Under the pieces are notes generated by a model. The model saw nothing but the letters and a program-made list of their open reading frames with translations, had not been told where the DNA came from and searched no databases. A DNA stretch of 64,000 nt, from the NCBI GenBank assembly GCA_963709075.1, contig CAVPUY010000011.1, positions 191,643 through 255,642 of the forward strand. The letters are read 5' to 3'. Positions 48,534-57,261 of the stretch are shown here, in pieces; the stretch's first letter is position 1, and each line of letters opens with the position of its first letter. The stretch comes from Palsa-506 sp963709075 (lineage in GTDB: Bacteria > Actinomycetota > Actinomycetes > Streptosporangiales > Streptosporangiaceae). The position numbers and the translations under genes were made by a program.

Positions 48534-49412
48534 ATGAGCACAGTGCAACCGCTGACCAGGCAGCTGGAACTGCTGATGGAAGCGAAGATCAGCGACCTGC
48601 TTGGCGACCGGCTGGATCCCAGGCTCGAGGCGAGCGGCGTCCTCGCCAAGGACGGCGCCTTCTACGTCATATTCGACAACATGCCCGACATCGCGCGCAT
48701 CGAGGCCGGGCTCTACGACGCCAGGAACTGCCTCATCGAGCAGCGCCGCGGCCACCACGAAGGCTTCGAGGACATCGCCTACGACCGCAGCGTAGATCGT
48801 TTCTACGTGCTGATCGAGTCGCTGCCTCGCGGTGCCGGGCATTTCATGGCCAAGGTGCAGGAGTACGACGGAAGCCTTCGCTATCAGTCGGCGGCATGGC
48901 TGGACTTTCCGCTCGACCGGCCCAACAAGGGCCTGGAGGGCCTGACGTGCGTGCACCGCAACGGGCGAAGCTACCTGCTCGGGCTCTGCGAAGGGAACAA
49001 GTGCGAAGGAGGCGCCAAGGGCCGCATCCCCGGCGGCGGGCGGATACAGGTCTTCCGCCGCGGCCAGCGGCACTGGGATCACGTGGCCACGATCCGGCTG
49101 CCGAAGACGCTGTTGTTCGAGGATTACAGCGGCATTTCCGTGGACGGCGAGCGGATCGTCGTTGTCTCCCAGGTGACCTCGGCGCTATGGACCGGCAGGC
49201 TCGCGCCGTCGAGCTGGGACGTCACGGACGAGGGCAGCACCCACGTGTTCCCGCGGGACGCCCTTGGCGAGATCATCTACGGCAACGTCGAGGGAGTGTC
49301 ATGGATCGGGCCCGATCAGGTCGTGGTCGTCTCGGACAAGGCGAAGCGGGAGCAGGGCAAGAAGCTGCGGGCCAAGGATCAGTCAATCCACATCTTCCGG
49401 ATCCCGGAATGA
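48534..49412 (+). CDS. Phytase-like/esterase-like beta-propeller protein
   Basis: A 292-residue propeller protein 38 bases after the CotH gene and probably in its operon. Blades show acidic patterns such as HHEGFEDIAYDRSVDRFYVLIES, KGLEGLTCVHRNGRSYLLGLCEGNKC, FEDYSGISVDGERIVVVSQVTSALW and VEGVSWIGPDQVVVVSDKAK. The repeated E(G/D)(I/L/V) signature at blade starts is that of the esterase-like phytase and SdiA-regulated families. Lacks a signal peptide. Activity is not provable from sequence. Confidence 0.65.
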   Translation: MSTVQPLTRQLELLMEAKISDLLGDRLDPRLEASGVLAKDGAFYVIFDNMPDIARIEAGLYDARNCLIEQRRGHHEGFEDIAYDRSVDRFYVLIESLPRGAGHFMAKVQEYDGSLRYQSAAWLDFPLDRPNKGLEGLTCVHRNGRSYLLGLCEGNKCEGGAKGRIPGGGRIQVFRRGQRHWDHVATIRLPKTLLFEDYSGISVDGERIVVVSQVTSALWTGRLAPSSWDVTDEGSTHVFPRDALGEIIYGNVEGVSWIGPDQVVVVSDKAKREQGKKLRAKDQSIHIFRIPE

Positions 49413-49430
49413 CCGAAGACTCCGGACGTC

Positions 49431-49454
49431 TCCCGGCGGCGTTCTTCGCCGGGA
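49431..49454. terminator. Hairpin terminator after CotH/phytase-like unit
   Basis: TCCCGGCG and CGCCGGGA form a perfect 8-bp stem with an 8-base loop, 18 bases past the stop. It could also serve the convergent PLDc_N gene from the other side. Confidence 0.6.
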
Positions 49455-49502
49455 CAGGACGCATGTTCCGGTAGGTTCCTGACGGTATCGACAGCGGCCT
49501 GG

Positions 49503-49730
49503 TTACCGCCGGCGGCCGAAGGCGAAGTAGCAGAGTGGCGCGCCGCCGAAGGAGTTGATCAGCACGACGGCCACGGCCCAGAGCCACTTCGGGCCGCGGA
49601 TCTCGTTCGCTGGCCGGCGCTTGATGTCGACGAGCGCGGCCGCCTTGAGGCCGGCTTCGGCAACTGCCGCGGCGACGATTAGCCCGCGGCTGCGCTGGCT
49701 CAGATCGCTCCACTGTTTTCTGGCCGCCAT
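49503..49730 (-). CDS. PLDc_N domain small membrane protein
   Basis: A 75-residue protein with two hydrophobic segments. RGLIVAAAVAEAGLKAAALVDI is followed by the basic-acidic motif RRPANEIRGPKWLWAVAVVLINSFGGAPLCYFAFGRR, the pattern of the phospholipase D N-terminal (PLDc_N) membrane domain as a stand-alone protein. Function unknown. ATG 49730. Confidence 0.78.
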   Translation of the reverse strand: MAARKQWSDLSQRSRGLIVAAAVAEAGLKAAALVDIKRRPANEIRGPKWLWAVAVVLINSFGGAPLCYFAFGRRR

Positions 49731-49747
49731 CAGATCCTCCGCTCGCC

Positions 49748-49774
49748 CCGCGGATGCCGCAGCGGCATCCGCGG
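49748..49774. promoter_or_regulatory. 27-bp near-perfect hairpin palindrome in divergent region
   Basis: CCGCGGATGCCG pairs perfectly with CGGCATCCGCGG around a CAG loop, 18 bases upstream of the PLDc_N start and in the region divergent from the MFS gene. It could be an operator or a 5' leader hairpin of the PLDc_N transcript. Confidence 0.5.
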
Positions 49775-49944
49775 CGGTGTGTGTCCGCGCGGACTGACCT
49801 TACCCCGCAGCCTGCGGGCCGCGGCGCGGGGCGATTAGTTCACTTTCTGTTCATTTCCGCGTCAGTAGCACGTTGACCAATGGAGGTACTTTCGTCACGA
49901 AAGCTAGCGGGCGGGAGCGGGCTAGCGAGGCAAAGGGGACGTGA

Positions 49945-51375
49945 GTGACCGACACCCAATCCAGCAACCTGATCACCGCGCTCGATGACGCATCGTTGAG
50001 CAAGTTCCACTTCCGCGCCGTGCTGGTGTCCGGCATGGGCTTCTTCACCGACGCGTACGACCTGTTCGTGATCGGGATCGCCTCGACGCTGATCACGCTG
50101 CAGTGGGATCTCAGCGCCGACAAGCTGGCGCTGCTGAACTCCACCATGCTGGGTGCCGCCTTCCTCGGCGCCTTCTTGTTCGGGCGGATCGCCGACGTTG
50201 TCGGCCGCAAGCGGGTCTACTGGCTGGTGGCGGTCATCATGGTCGTGGCCGCGCTGGGCGCAGCGTTCTCCCCGACCTACTGGGTCCTGATCGGCTTCCG
50301 GTTCCTGCTCGGGCTCGGCGTCGGCGGCGACTACCCGGTCAGCGCCGTGATGACGACCGAGTACGCCAACCGCAATGACCGGGGCAGGCTGGTCGGGCTG
50401 GTTTTCTCGACCCAGGCACTTGGCCTTGTGGTCGGGCCGCTCATCGCGCTCGCGCTGCTCGGCTCGGGAGTCGGCAACGACATGGCCTGGCGGATCCTGC
50501 TGGGGCTTGGCGCGATCCCGGCGGCCGCGGTGGTTTACCTGCGCCTTCGGATGCCAGAATCGCCGCGCTACCTGGTGCAGATGCAGGACCGCGCGGCCGA
50601 GGCCGAGAACGAGATGTCCAAGTTCACCGGCGGCACGGTGCAGGCCAGCACCGGCGGCGGCGTGCGGCGCCGGATCGGGCTGCGCACGTTCCTTACCAGC
50701 CGCAGCTTCCTGGTGATGCTGGCGGGCACGGCCGGATGCTGGTTCCTGCTCGACTACGCGTACTACGGCAACACCATCTCCACCCCGCAGATCATCGAGC
50801 TGATCTCGCCGAACTCGTCCACCATGCGGACGATCGCGATCCAGCTGGCCATCTTCGTGGTCGCGGCGGTACCCGGTTATATCCTCGCGATCGCCCGGAT
50901 GGACCGGATCGGGCACCGCAAGCTGCAACTGGGCGGCTTCGTGATGATGGGACTCTGCTTCGCGGTCCTCGCGCTGGTACCGGGCATGACCACGGCCGTG
51001 CTGCCGTTCCTGGCGGTCTACGGGATCAGCTACTTCTTCACCGAGTTCGGGCCGAACATGACGACGTTCGTGCTCCCCGGCGAGCTGTACCCGGTCTCGG
51101 TGCGGGCCACCGGCCACGGGATCTCGGCCGGCGTCGGCAAGCTCGGGGCGTTCGTCGGGGTGTTCCTGTTCCCGGTGCTGAAGGACAACCTGGGCCTGCG
51201 CGGCACGCTGCTGCTCACCGCCGGGGTGTCGGCACTCGGCGCGCTGCTGACGCTGGTGCTGCCCGAGCCGGCCGGGCGCAGCCTGGAGGACATCTCCGGG
51301 CACCACGACGTGGTCGGCGCGGCCGAGCCGGTACTCGCGGACCGGAACCCGCCCACCGCGGTGGCCGAGGCCTGA
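49945..51375 (+). CDS. MFS transporter, phosphate/organic-acid:H+ symporter type
   Basis: A 476-residue transporter with 12 helices. VLVSGMGFFTDAYDLFVIGI at the N-terminus and FRFLLGLGVGGDYPVSAVMTTEYANRNDRG in helix 4 are typical of the PHS (phosphate) and AAHS families, and GRIADVVGRKRVY is motif A. GRLVGLVFSTQALG follows. The FFTDAYD and GGDYPxSA combination favours the phosphate symporter branch. GTG 49945 follows AAAGGGG. Ends two bases before the convergent methyltransferase stop. Confidence 0.85.
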   Translation: MTDTQSSNLITALDDASLSKFHFRAVLVSGMGFFTDAYDLFVIGIASTLITLQWDLSADKLALLNSTMLGAAFLGAFLFGRIADVVGRKRVYWLVAVIMVVAALGAAFSPTYWVLIGFRFLLGLGVGGDYPVSAVMTTEYANRNDRGRLVGLVFSTQALGLVVGPLIALALLGSGVGNDMAWRILLGLGAIPAAAVVYLRLRMPESPRYLVQMQDRAAEAENEMSKFTGGTVQASTGGGVRRRIGLRTFLTSRSFLVMLAGTAGCWFLLDYAYYGNTISTPQIIELISPNSSTMRTIAIQLAIFVVAAVPGYILAIARMDRIGHRKLQLGGFVMMGLCFAVLALVPGMTTAVLPFLAVYGISYFFTEFGPNMTTFVLPGELYPVSVRATGHGISAGVGKLGAFVGVFLFPVLKDNLGLRGTLLLTAGVSALGALLTLVLPEPAGRSLEDISGHHDVVGAAEPVLADRNPPTAVAEA

Positions 51376-51377
51376 GG

Positions 51378-52157
51378 TCAGGCCATGACGGCGAACAGCA
51401 CGTAGCCGTAGCTGATGCTGGTCGCGGCCGGGTGCCTGGCCAGCCAGGAGTCGGCGACCCGGGCGGGGAACTCGATGCGCAGGACCGCCTCGAGATCGGC
51501 CCGTCTGCCGAAGGCCCAGCCGGAGTGCACCTCGCGGCGGATCGCGCCACGATCACGCCACCAGGCGTCGGTGCTGTCGGCCTTCTTCCGCGCCCCCTCG
51601 GCGGAGGACGCGTCGAGTAGCGTGGCGAACTCGCCCCACCGGTAGTCGTTGTCGACCACCACAAGGGCACCGCCCGGCCGCAGCACCCGCAGCACCTCGG
51701 TGAGGCCAGCGTCGCCGGCCGGCGGGAAGAAGTAGGCGAACCTGGCGTGCACCACGTCGACAGAGGCAGCAGGCAGGCCGAGGTGCTCGGCCGAGCCGGC
51801 GGCGACCTGCACCCCGGACAGCGCGGCGGTCCTGGCTTCGGCCCTGGCGCGCAGCGCCGGATCCGGCTCGATGCCGATGACCCGGCCGGCTTCGCCGGCG
51901 TACTCGGTGAGCCAGAATCCGGTCCCGCAGCCGAGATCGACGATGGTCCGGCCAGCCCACGGCGCGAGCCGGCGCATTGCATTTATAACGTGGCCAGCCC
52001 CGGCCAGTGCCCTGTTCTCGATTTCGTAGACGCCGGGGCTATTGCCGATGTTCGGCGCGAACCGCCAGTCAGGAAACGCCCGGCGCGCCTCGCTTGCCGC
52101 CAGTGCTGCAGGCGGCCGGTCACGGGCGGTCGTCCGGGTGGCGTCATCGGCGGTCAC
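51378..52157 (-). CDS. Class I SAM-dependent methyltransferase
   Basis: A 259-residue methyltransferase. Motif I TIVDLGCGTGFWLTEYAG, motif II VIGIEPDPALRARA, ASVDVVHARFAYFFPP (motif IV) and VLRVLRPGGALVVVDND (motif VI). The N-terminal FPDWRFAPNIGNSPGVYEIENRAL is an unusual cap. Substrate unknown. The start at ATG 52157 overlaps the end of the DUF4234 gene by 14 bases, so the two are transcribed together. Confidence 0.85.
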   Translation of the reverse strand: MTADDATRTTARDRPPAALAASEARRAFPDWRFAPNIGNSPGVYEIENRALAGAGHVINAMRRLAPWAGRTIVDLGCGTGFWLTEYAGEAGRVIGIEPDPALRARAEARTAALSGVQVAAGSAEHLGLPAASVDVVHARFAYFFPPAGDAGLTEVLRVLRPGGALVVVDNDYRWGEFATLLDASSAEGARKKADSTDAWWRDRGAIRREVHSGWAFGRRADLEAVLRIEFPARVADSWLARHPAATSISYGYVLFAVMA

Positions 52158-52641
52158 CCGTCCAATCCTGGCAGAGGGCCGAACCGGCCGGACGGCCCGG
52201 CCGGACGGCCCGGCCTACTGGCCTGGCCGCCCGCACGGGCGGGCCGGGCAGCGTGACCGTCGTCCCCTCCGGCTGGTCGCCGAGATGCGCCCAGATCCTG
52301 TTCAGCTCGTACTGGTAGTACAGGGCCTGCAGGCCGAAGACGAACGCGCCGATAATGCCGAGCACCCCATTGCAGCTGCGCTCCATCCCGGCGGCTTCCT
52401 GCATCTGGGCAATCCGCTCGCCGGTCCGGTAAATAGAGACGAACGGCGGGACGATAATGAGCACGCCGATCGTCACCGCGAGCACCGAGAGCACCGGGCT
52501 GACTTCTATCCGGGGATCGAAGTCGCGGGCCTCGCGATTGATCTTGTACCACCAGACGAGGTGGTAGATGCCCAGCGTGATGATTGGCCAGATCAGCCAC
52601 ACGAGGAAGATGTTCCTGGTCTTGCCGGTGCGTCCGGTCAT
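52144..52641 (-). CDS. DUF4234 domain membrane protein
   Basis: A 165-residue protein with the DUF4234 core: RNIFLVWLIWPIITLGIYHLVWWYKINREARDF, two more helices (LSVLAVTIGVLIIVPPFVSIY and VLGIIGAFVFGLQALYY) and QYELNRIWAHLG. Function unknown in general. C-terminal Pro/Arg-rich tail. ATG 52641. Confidence 0.8.
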   Translation of the reverse strand: MTGRTGKTRNIFLVWLIWPIITLGIYHLVWWYKINREARDFDPRIEVSPVLSVLAVTIGVLIIVPPFVSIYRTGERIAQMQEAAGMERSCNGVLGIIGAFVFGLQALYYQYELNRIWAHLGDQPEGTTVTLPGPPVRAARPVGRAVRPGRPAGSALCQDWTGDRR

Positions 52642-52790
52642 GTTGTCCCCTTGTGCGCGGACCGGCCGGCCGCCTGACTGGCGCCGGTCCGGCGAGCACT
52701 TCGTCCGGCTGAATAGCTGCCCGGATTGGCGCTGGCGGCAAACCTGCCAGGCCGTGTCATCGTTTTCCGGCCCGGTGATAGCCGAGAATA

Positions 52791-53555
52791 TCAGGACAAT
52801 GCGCCGCCGCGGCCCGCCCCGCGCCGGAATCGGGCCACGCCGTCCGCGGTGCCGGGTGCGGCGAGCGTGGCCATCCCGTGGCGGAACTCATTGGCCATCG
52901 CAGCTCCCGTTTCAAATCCGGAACTTTCTAGCGCGGATAGCCGGTCATTGCGCAGGCATGCCTGCGGGAACGCGGATATTTCGCGGGCAAGCTGCTCTGC
53001 GGCCGCGCGGCAGCCGCCGTTGGGCACCACCCGGCTGACCAGGCCAAGCTGGGCCGCCTCGGCGGCGGGCACGGCGCGCCCGGTCAGGATCAGGTCAAGC
53101 GCCCGGCCGAGCCCGACCAGCTGCGGCAGCCGGACGGTGCCGCCGTCGATCAGCGGGACGCCCCAGCGCCGGCAGAATACGCCGAGGATGGCGTCCTCGT
53201 CGGCGACCCGCAGGTCACACCAGAGCGCCAGCTCCAGGCCGCCGGCCACGGCGAACCCGGAGATGGCCGCGATGACCGGCTTGGACAGCCGCAGCCTGGT
53301 AGGGCCCATCGGGCCGTCGCCGTCCGGCTCGACCCGGTTGCCGTCCGGGCCGCCCATCGCCTTGAGGTCGGCGCCGGCGCAGAACGTACCGCCCGCGCCG
53401 TACAGCACGGCCACGTGCGCGCCCGGGTCGGCGTCAAAGGCGCGGAAGGCATCGGCCAGCGCCGCGGCCGTCGGCCCGTCGACCGCGTTGCGGCGCTCCG
53501 GCCGGTCCAGGATGACGGTGGTGACCGGCCCGTCGCGGGCCACCCGGACGGCCAT
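52791..53555 (-). CDS. Enoyl-CoA hydratase/isomerase-family protein lacking the usual catalytic glutamates
   Basis: A crotonase-fold protein of about 254 residues. The oxyanion-hole segments are FCAGADLKAMGG and GFAVAGGLELALWCDLRVA. At the positions of the two catalytic Glu of classical hydratase the sequence reads VFCRRWGVPL and RALDLILTG, so neither Glu is present. Another crotonase reaction, or none, is likely. Four ATGs stand in a row (53597, 53582, 53567, 53555), created by a 15-base repeat. I favour 53555 (MAVRVARDGPVTTVIL) as the conserved start. Overlaps the run-on end of korB. Confidence 0.78.
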   Translation of the reverse strand: MAVRVARDGPVTTVILDRPERRNAVDGPTAAALADAFRAFDADPGAHVAVLYGAGGTFCAGADLKAMGGPDGNRVEPDGDGPMGPTRLRLSKPVIAAISGFAVAGGLELALWCDLRVADEDAILGVFCRRWGVPLIDGGTVRLPQLVGLGRALDLILTGRAVPAAEAAQLGLVSRVVPNGGCRAAAEQLAREISAFPQACLRNDRLSALESSGFETGAAMANEFRHGMATLAAPGTADGVARFRRGAGRGGALS

Positions 53556-54708
53556 CGGCGCCGCCATGCCTGCCGCCGCCATGCCTGCCGCCGCCATGCC
53601 TGCCGTGGCCGGCCTGCCAGCTGACCTGCCAGGTGTCACCGCCGGCCAGCAGGGCGGTGAGATCACCGTGGCCCTTGCGCTGCCGCTCGGTCTCGATCTG
53701 GTTCGCCATCAGGTCGTCGTAGGAGGGCCTGGGCGCCTGCCGGAAGATCCCGATCGGGGAATGCGCGAAGTCCGCCGTGTCCAGGCGGGACAGCGCGAAC
53801 GCATAGGACGGGTCGGGCGCGTGCTTGTCGTGCACGAGCAGCGAAGAGCTGTCCGGCCCGGCGGGCACGGCCTCCAGCGAGCCGTACGGGCTGAACCGCA
53901 GCCCCTGGTCCCGGCCGGCCCCGAACCGCACCGGCTCGCCGTGCTCCAGCCTGATCAGCCGGTCGTCCCTGGAGGCGGCGTCGGTGACCGGCGCGAACGC
54001 GTCATCGTTGAAGATCGGGCAGTTCTGGTAGATCTCGATGAACGCGGCGCCGCGGTGATCGGCAGCCGCCCGCAGCACGCCGGTGAGGTGCTTGCGGTCC
54101 GAGTCGATCGTCCTGGCGACGAAGCTCGCCTCGGCGCCGAGCGCCAGCGAGATCGGGTTGAACGGGGTGTCCAGCGAGCCGAACGGAGTCGACTTGGTGA
54201 CCTTGCCCTGCTCCGATGTCGGCGAGTACTGGCCCTTGGTCAGGCCGTAGATCCGGTTGTTGAACAGCAGGATCTTGATGTTGACGTTGCGGCGCAGGGC
54301 ATGAATCAGGTGGTTACCGCCGATCGAGAGGGCATCCCCGTCGCCGGTGATCACCCAGACCGACAGGTCAGGGCGGGAGGCGGCAAGCCCGGTGGCGATG
54401 GCAGGCGCCCGGCCGTGAATCGAGTGCATGCCGTAGCTGTTCACGTAATAGGGCAGCCGGGACGAGCAGCCGATGCCGGAGACGATGACCAGGTTCTCCC
54501 TTGGCACCTCGAGCTCCGGCAGGAACGCCTGGAACGCAGCCAGGATCGCGTAGTCACCGCAGCCCGGGCACCAGCGGACCTCCTGGTCAGACTTGAATTC
54601 CTTCGTCGACTGCCGCTCGGTTGCCTTCGGCACCAGGGTCAGCGAGACCGGCCGGTGCGCGTCGCTCGGGTCGGCGCCGTCGGCCGGGCCGCCGCGCTGC
54701 TCAGACAT
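53434..54708 (-). CDS. korB: 2-oxoglutarate:ferredoxin oxidoreductase subunit beta, extended 3' end
   Basis: Thiamine-diphosphate subunit of KorAB, which decarboxylates 2-oxoglutarate to succinyl-CoA and reduces ferredoxin. WCPGCGDYAILAAF is the N-terminal signature, GIGCSSRLPYYVNSYGMHSIHGRAPAIATGL follows, and GDGDALSIGGNHL is the diphosphate/Mg site. The conserved domain ends at residue 363 (GGDTWQVS, about 53620), close to the normal length. The frame then stays open 61 more residues through the crotonase start region as low-complexity Gly/His/Arg. A lost stop by a base error is likely. The start at 54708 overlaps the korA stop. Confidence 0.92.
   Translation of the reverse strand: MSEQRGGPADGADPSDAHRPVSLTLVPKATERQSTKEFKSDQEVRWCPGCGDYAILAAFQAFLPELEVPRENLVIVSGIGCSSRLPYYVNSYGMHSIHGRAPAIATGLAASRPDLSVWVITGDGDALSIGGNHLIHALRRNVNIKILLFNNRIYGLTKGQYSPTSEQGKVTKSTPFGSLDTPFNPISLALGAEASFVARTIDSDRKHLTGVLRAAADHRGAAFIEIYQNCPIFNDDAFAPVTDAASRDDRLIRLEHGEPVRFGAGRDQGLRFSPYGSLEAVPAGPDSSSLLVHDKHAPDPSYAFALSRLDTADFAHSPIGIFRQAPRPSYDDLMANQIETERQRKGHGDLTALLAGGDTWQVSWQAGHGRHGGGRHGGGRHGGADGRPGGPRRAGHHRHPGPAGAPQRGRRADGRGAGRCLPRL
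53566..53605. repeat. 15-bp tandem repeat that multiplies the start codon
   Basis: The unit ATGCCTGCCGCCGCC (plus strand) occurs at 53566 and 53581, with a partial third at 53596. On the minus strand each unit gives ATGGCGGCGGCAGGC, adding one in-frame ATG and MAAAG. The korB frame also reads through it as GRHGG repeats. Confidence 0.88.
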
Positions 54709-56614
54709 TCTTGATCACTTCCTGGATGACGCCTGCCAGCTCGGCCGCGCGGAACGGGAGCCCGCGTACCTGGTTGTAGGTGATCACGTCGACGAGGAAC
54801 CGCCCGCGCAGCACGAGCGCCAGCTGGCCGAGGTTGATCTCCGGGATGAGCACCTTGTCGTAGGCGCGCAGCACCTCGCCGAGGTTGGCAGGGAACGGGG
54901 ACAGATGCCGTAGGTGCGCCTGGGCGACCGAGCCGCCCGCCAGCCGGACCCGGCGGATCGCGGCGCCGATCGAGCCGAAGGTGGAGCCCCAGCCGAGGAC
55001 GAGCACCCTGGCGTCGCCATCGGGGTCATCGACTTCCAGCGGGGCGACGTCGGCCGAGATCCCGTCGATCTTCGCCTGGCGGAGCCTGACCATCCGGTCG
55101 TGGTTGTCCGGGTCGTAGGAAATCGTCCCGGTCACGTCGGCCTTCTCGATCCCGCCGATCCGGTGCTCCAGGCCGGGCATGCCCGGGATGGCCCACGGCC
55201 GGGCGAGGGTGCGCGGGTCGCGCTGGAATGGCAGGAACTCGACCTTGCCCTCGGCGTCGCGCCAGTCGCCCGGGCTGGCGAAGGAGAAATCGTCCCGCAG
55301 CCTCGGCAGGTCGGTGACCTGCGGGATCCGCCACGGCTCCGAGCCGTTCGCCAGGTAGCCGTCGGACAGGATGATCACCGGCGTGCGGTACTTGACCGCG
55401 ATCCTGACGGCCTCGATGGCGATGTCGAAGCAGTCCGACGGCGTGGCCGGGGCCACCACCGCCACCGGCGACTCGCCGTTCCGGCCGTACAGGGCCATCA
55501 GCAGGTCGGCCTGCTCGGTCTTGGTGGGCATCCCGGTTGACGGGCCGGCCCGCTGGATATCGCAGACGATCAGCGGCAGCTCGACGGACACCGCGAGACC
55601 GATCGTCTCGGCCTTGAGGCACATGCCGGGACCGGACGTGGTGGTGACGCCGAGCGCGCCGCCGAAGGCCGCGCCGAGCGCCGCCCCCACGCCGCCGATC
55701 TCGTCCTCGGCCTGGAAGGTCCGGACGCCGAACCGCTTGTGCTTGGCCAGCTCGTGCAGGATGTCAGAGGCCGGGGTGATCGGGTAAGAGCCGAGGAACA
55801 GCGGCAGCCCGGACCGCCTCGAGGCGGCCACGAGGCCGAGCGAGAGGGCTCCGTTGCCGGTGATGTTGCGGTAGGTGCCTGGCGCCAGGGTGGCCGGCTT
55901 GACCTCGTACTGGACCGAGAATGCCTCGGTGTTCTCGCCGTAATTCCAGCCGGCCCGGAAGGCAGCCTTGTTCGCCTGCATGATCTGCGGCTTGGTCGCG
56001 AACTTGGACTCGAGGAACTTCATCGTGCCGTCGGTCGTCCGGTTGTACAGCCAGGACAGCAGGCCGAGCGCGAACATGTTCTTGGCCCGCTCGGCGTCCT
56101 TCCTTGACACTTCGAAGCCTTCAAGCGCCTTGACCGTGACCGACGTGATCGGCAGCGCGTGCAGCTGGTAGGCGGACAGCGACCCGTCCTCGAGCGGGTT
56201 CTCGGCGTAGCCGACCTTGGCCAGGTTCCGCTTCGTGAACTCGTCGGTATTGGCGATGATGTCCGCGCCCCTCGGCAGGTCGCCGATATTGGCCTTGAGC
56301 GCCGCCGGGTTCATCGCGACGAGCACGTCCGGGGCGTCGCCCGGAGTCAGGATGTCGTGGTCGGCGAAATGGAGCTGGAAGCTCGACACCCCGGGCAGGG
56401 TGCCGGCCGGCGCGCGGATCTCGGCGGGGAAGTTCGGCAGGGTGGACAGGTCGTTGCCGAACGACGCCGTCTCCTGGGTGAACCGGTCACCGGCGAGCTG
56501 CATGCCGTCGCCCGAGTCCCCGGCGAACCTGATGATGACACGATCACGTTGCTGGACCTGCTTGGTCACAGTGGGAGGACCTCCTCCACGCGCCGCGGCC
56601 GGGCTACCTGACAC
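54701..56614 (-). CDS. korA: 2-oxoglutarate:ferredoxin oxidoreductase subunit alpha (gamma-alpha fusion)
   Basis: A 637-residue fused subunit. The gamma domain opens RVIIRFAGDSGDGMQLAGDRFTQ (about 25-47). The alpha domain has PLFLGSYPITPASDILHELA, FQAEDEIGGVGAALGAAFGGALGVTTTSGPGM and ILSDGYLANGSEPWRIP. This gamma-alpha order is that of KorA enzymes in actinobacteria, where it works with KorB in an oxygen-tolerant TCA variant. The listed start is GTG 56614. GTG 56569 (VTKQVQQRDRV), ten bases after GGAGGAGG, is the better-supported start. Confidence 0.94.
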   Translation of the reverse strand: MSGSPAAARGGGPPTVTKQVQQRDRVIIRFAGDSGDGMQLAGDRFTQETASFGNDLSTLPNFPAEIRAPAGTLPGVSSFQLHFADHDILTPGDAPDVLVAMNPAALKANIGDLPRGADIIANTDEFTKRNLAKVGYAENPLEDGSLSAYQLHALPITSVTVKALEGFEVSRKDAERAKNMFALGLLSWLYNRTTDGTMKFLESKFATKPQIMQANKAAFRAGWNYGENTEAFSVQYEVKPATLAPGTYRNITGNGALSLGLVAASRRSGLPLFLGSYPITPASDILHELAKHKRFGVRTFQAEDEIGGVGAALGAAFGGALGVTTTSGPGMCLKAETIGLAVSVELPLIVCDIQRAGPSTGMPTKTEQADLLMALYGRNGESPVAVVAPATPSDCFDIAIEAVRIAVKYRTPVIILSDGYLANGSEPWRIPQVTDLPRLRDDFSFASPGDWRDAEGKVEFLPFQRDPRTLARPWAIPGMPGLEHRIGGIEKADVTGTISYDPDNHDRMVRLRQAKIDGISADVAPLEVDDPDGDARVLVLGWGSTFGSIGAAIRRVRLAGGSVAQAHLRHLSPFPANLGEVLRAYDKVLIPEINLGQLALVLRGRFLVDVITYNQVRGLPFRAAELAGVIQEVIKNV

Positions 56615-57261
56615 GGTGACGGCGTGCGTCCTTTCAGTACCGGCCCCGCGGCCGGGGGCGTGAAGTTAGGGCTTACATCCTATCTACAACGCATTGTTGG
56701 CGACCTGATTCCTACGGCTCCCGGGCGGCTGTGCTGTGCTCGCTGCCCGCCAATCTGTCAGCTTGCCTGCCCAGGGGCTAACATACCGCGATTCTATGAC
56801 AGAACCCTGCTTAAGCATGTTCTCTCTGTAATAAGACGCAGCTCAGGGCGTGGCGGTTCACCGGCTCCCGGGAGCGGTGTGGCGGGCGGGGTGGCAGCGC
56901 GCCGCAGCCGGGCAGAATGTGTTGTGACCGCCGGTTTCTGTTTTGTCCGACTCCAGGTATGCTCACTTAGAGTGCTAGCTCGATTGCAATATGAAGCGCC
57001 ATCGAGGAGGGGCCCCGGACGGATGCACGACAATCCAGCGAAAGATGCGGCGGCCAGTGCCATCACGGCACAGCGGTCGCCTGGTTCCCGAGGTTCGCCG
57101 GCTGGCTCGCGGGCAACACCGGCGGGCGGGTCGGCTGCGGGGCCATCAGCCGAGTCGCCCACGAGGCCGGCGCGTTCGGGGTCGGGCGTCGGGGCCGGGC
57201 GGCTTCGGGGTCGCGGGCTGGCCAGGTACCACGGCAGGGATCCGAGTCGCGGCGGGCCAGC
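56615..57261. promoter_or_regulatory. Intergenic region upstream of kor genes, with palindrome TGCTTAAGCA
   Basis: About 650 bases between the divergent korA and the small protein gene. It is AT-richer at 56665-56840. The decamer palindrome TGCTTAAGCA at 56808-56817 also occurs in the reductase/nuo upstream region. Read towards korA it lies about 12 bases before TAGAAT, a possible -10, so it would overlap the -35 position. An ATG at 57022 behind GAGGAGGGG opens a low-complexity reading that may be the true start of the next gene if one base is missing. Confidence 0.5.
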
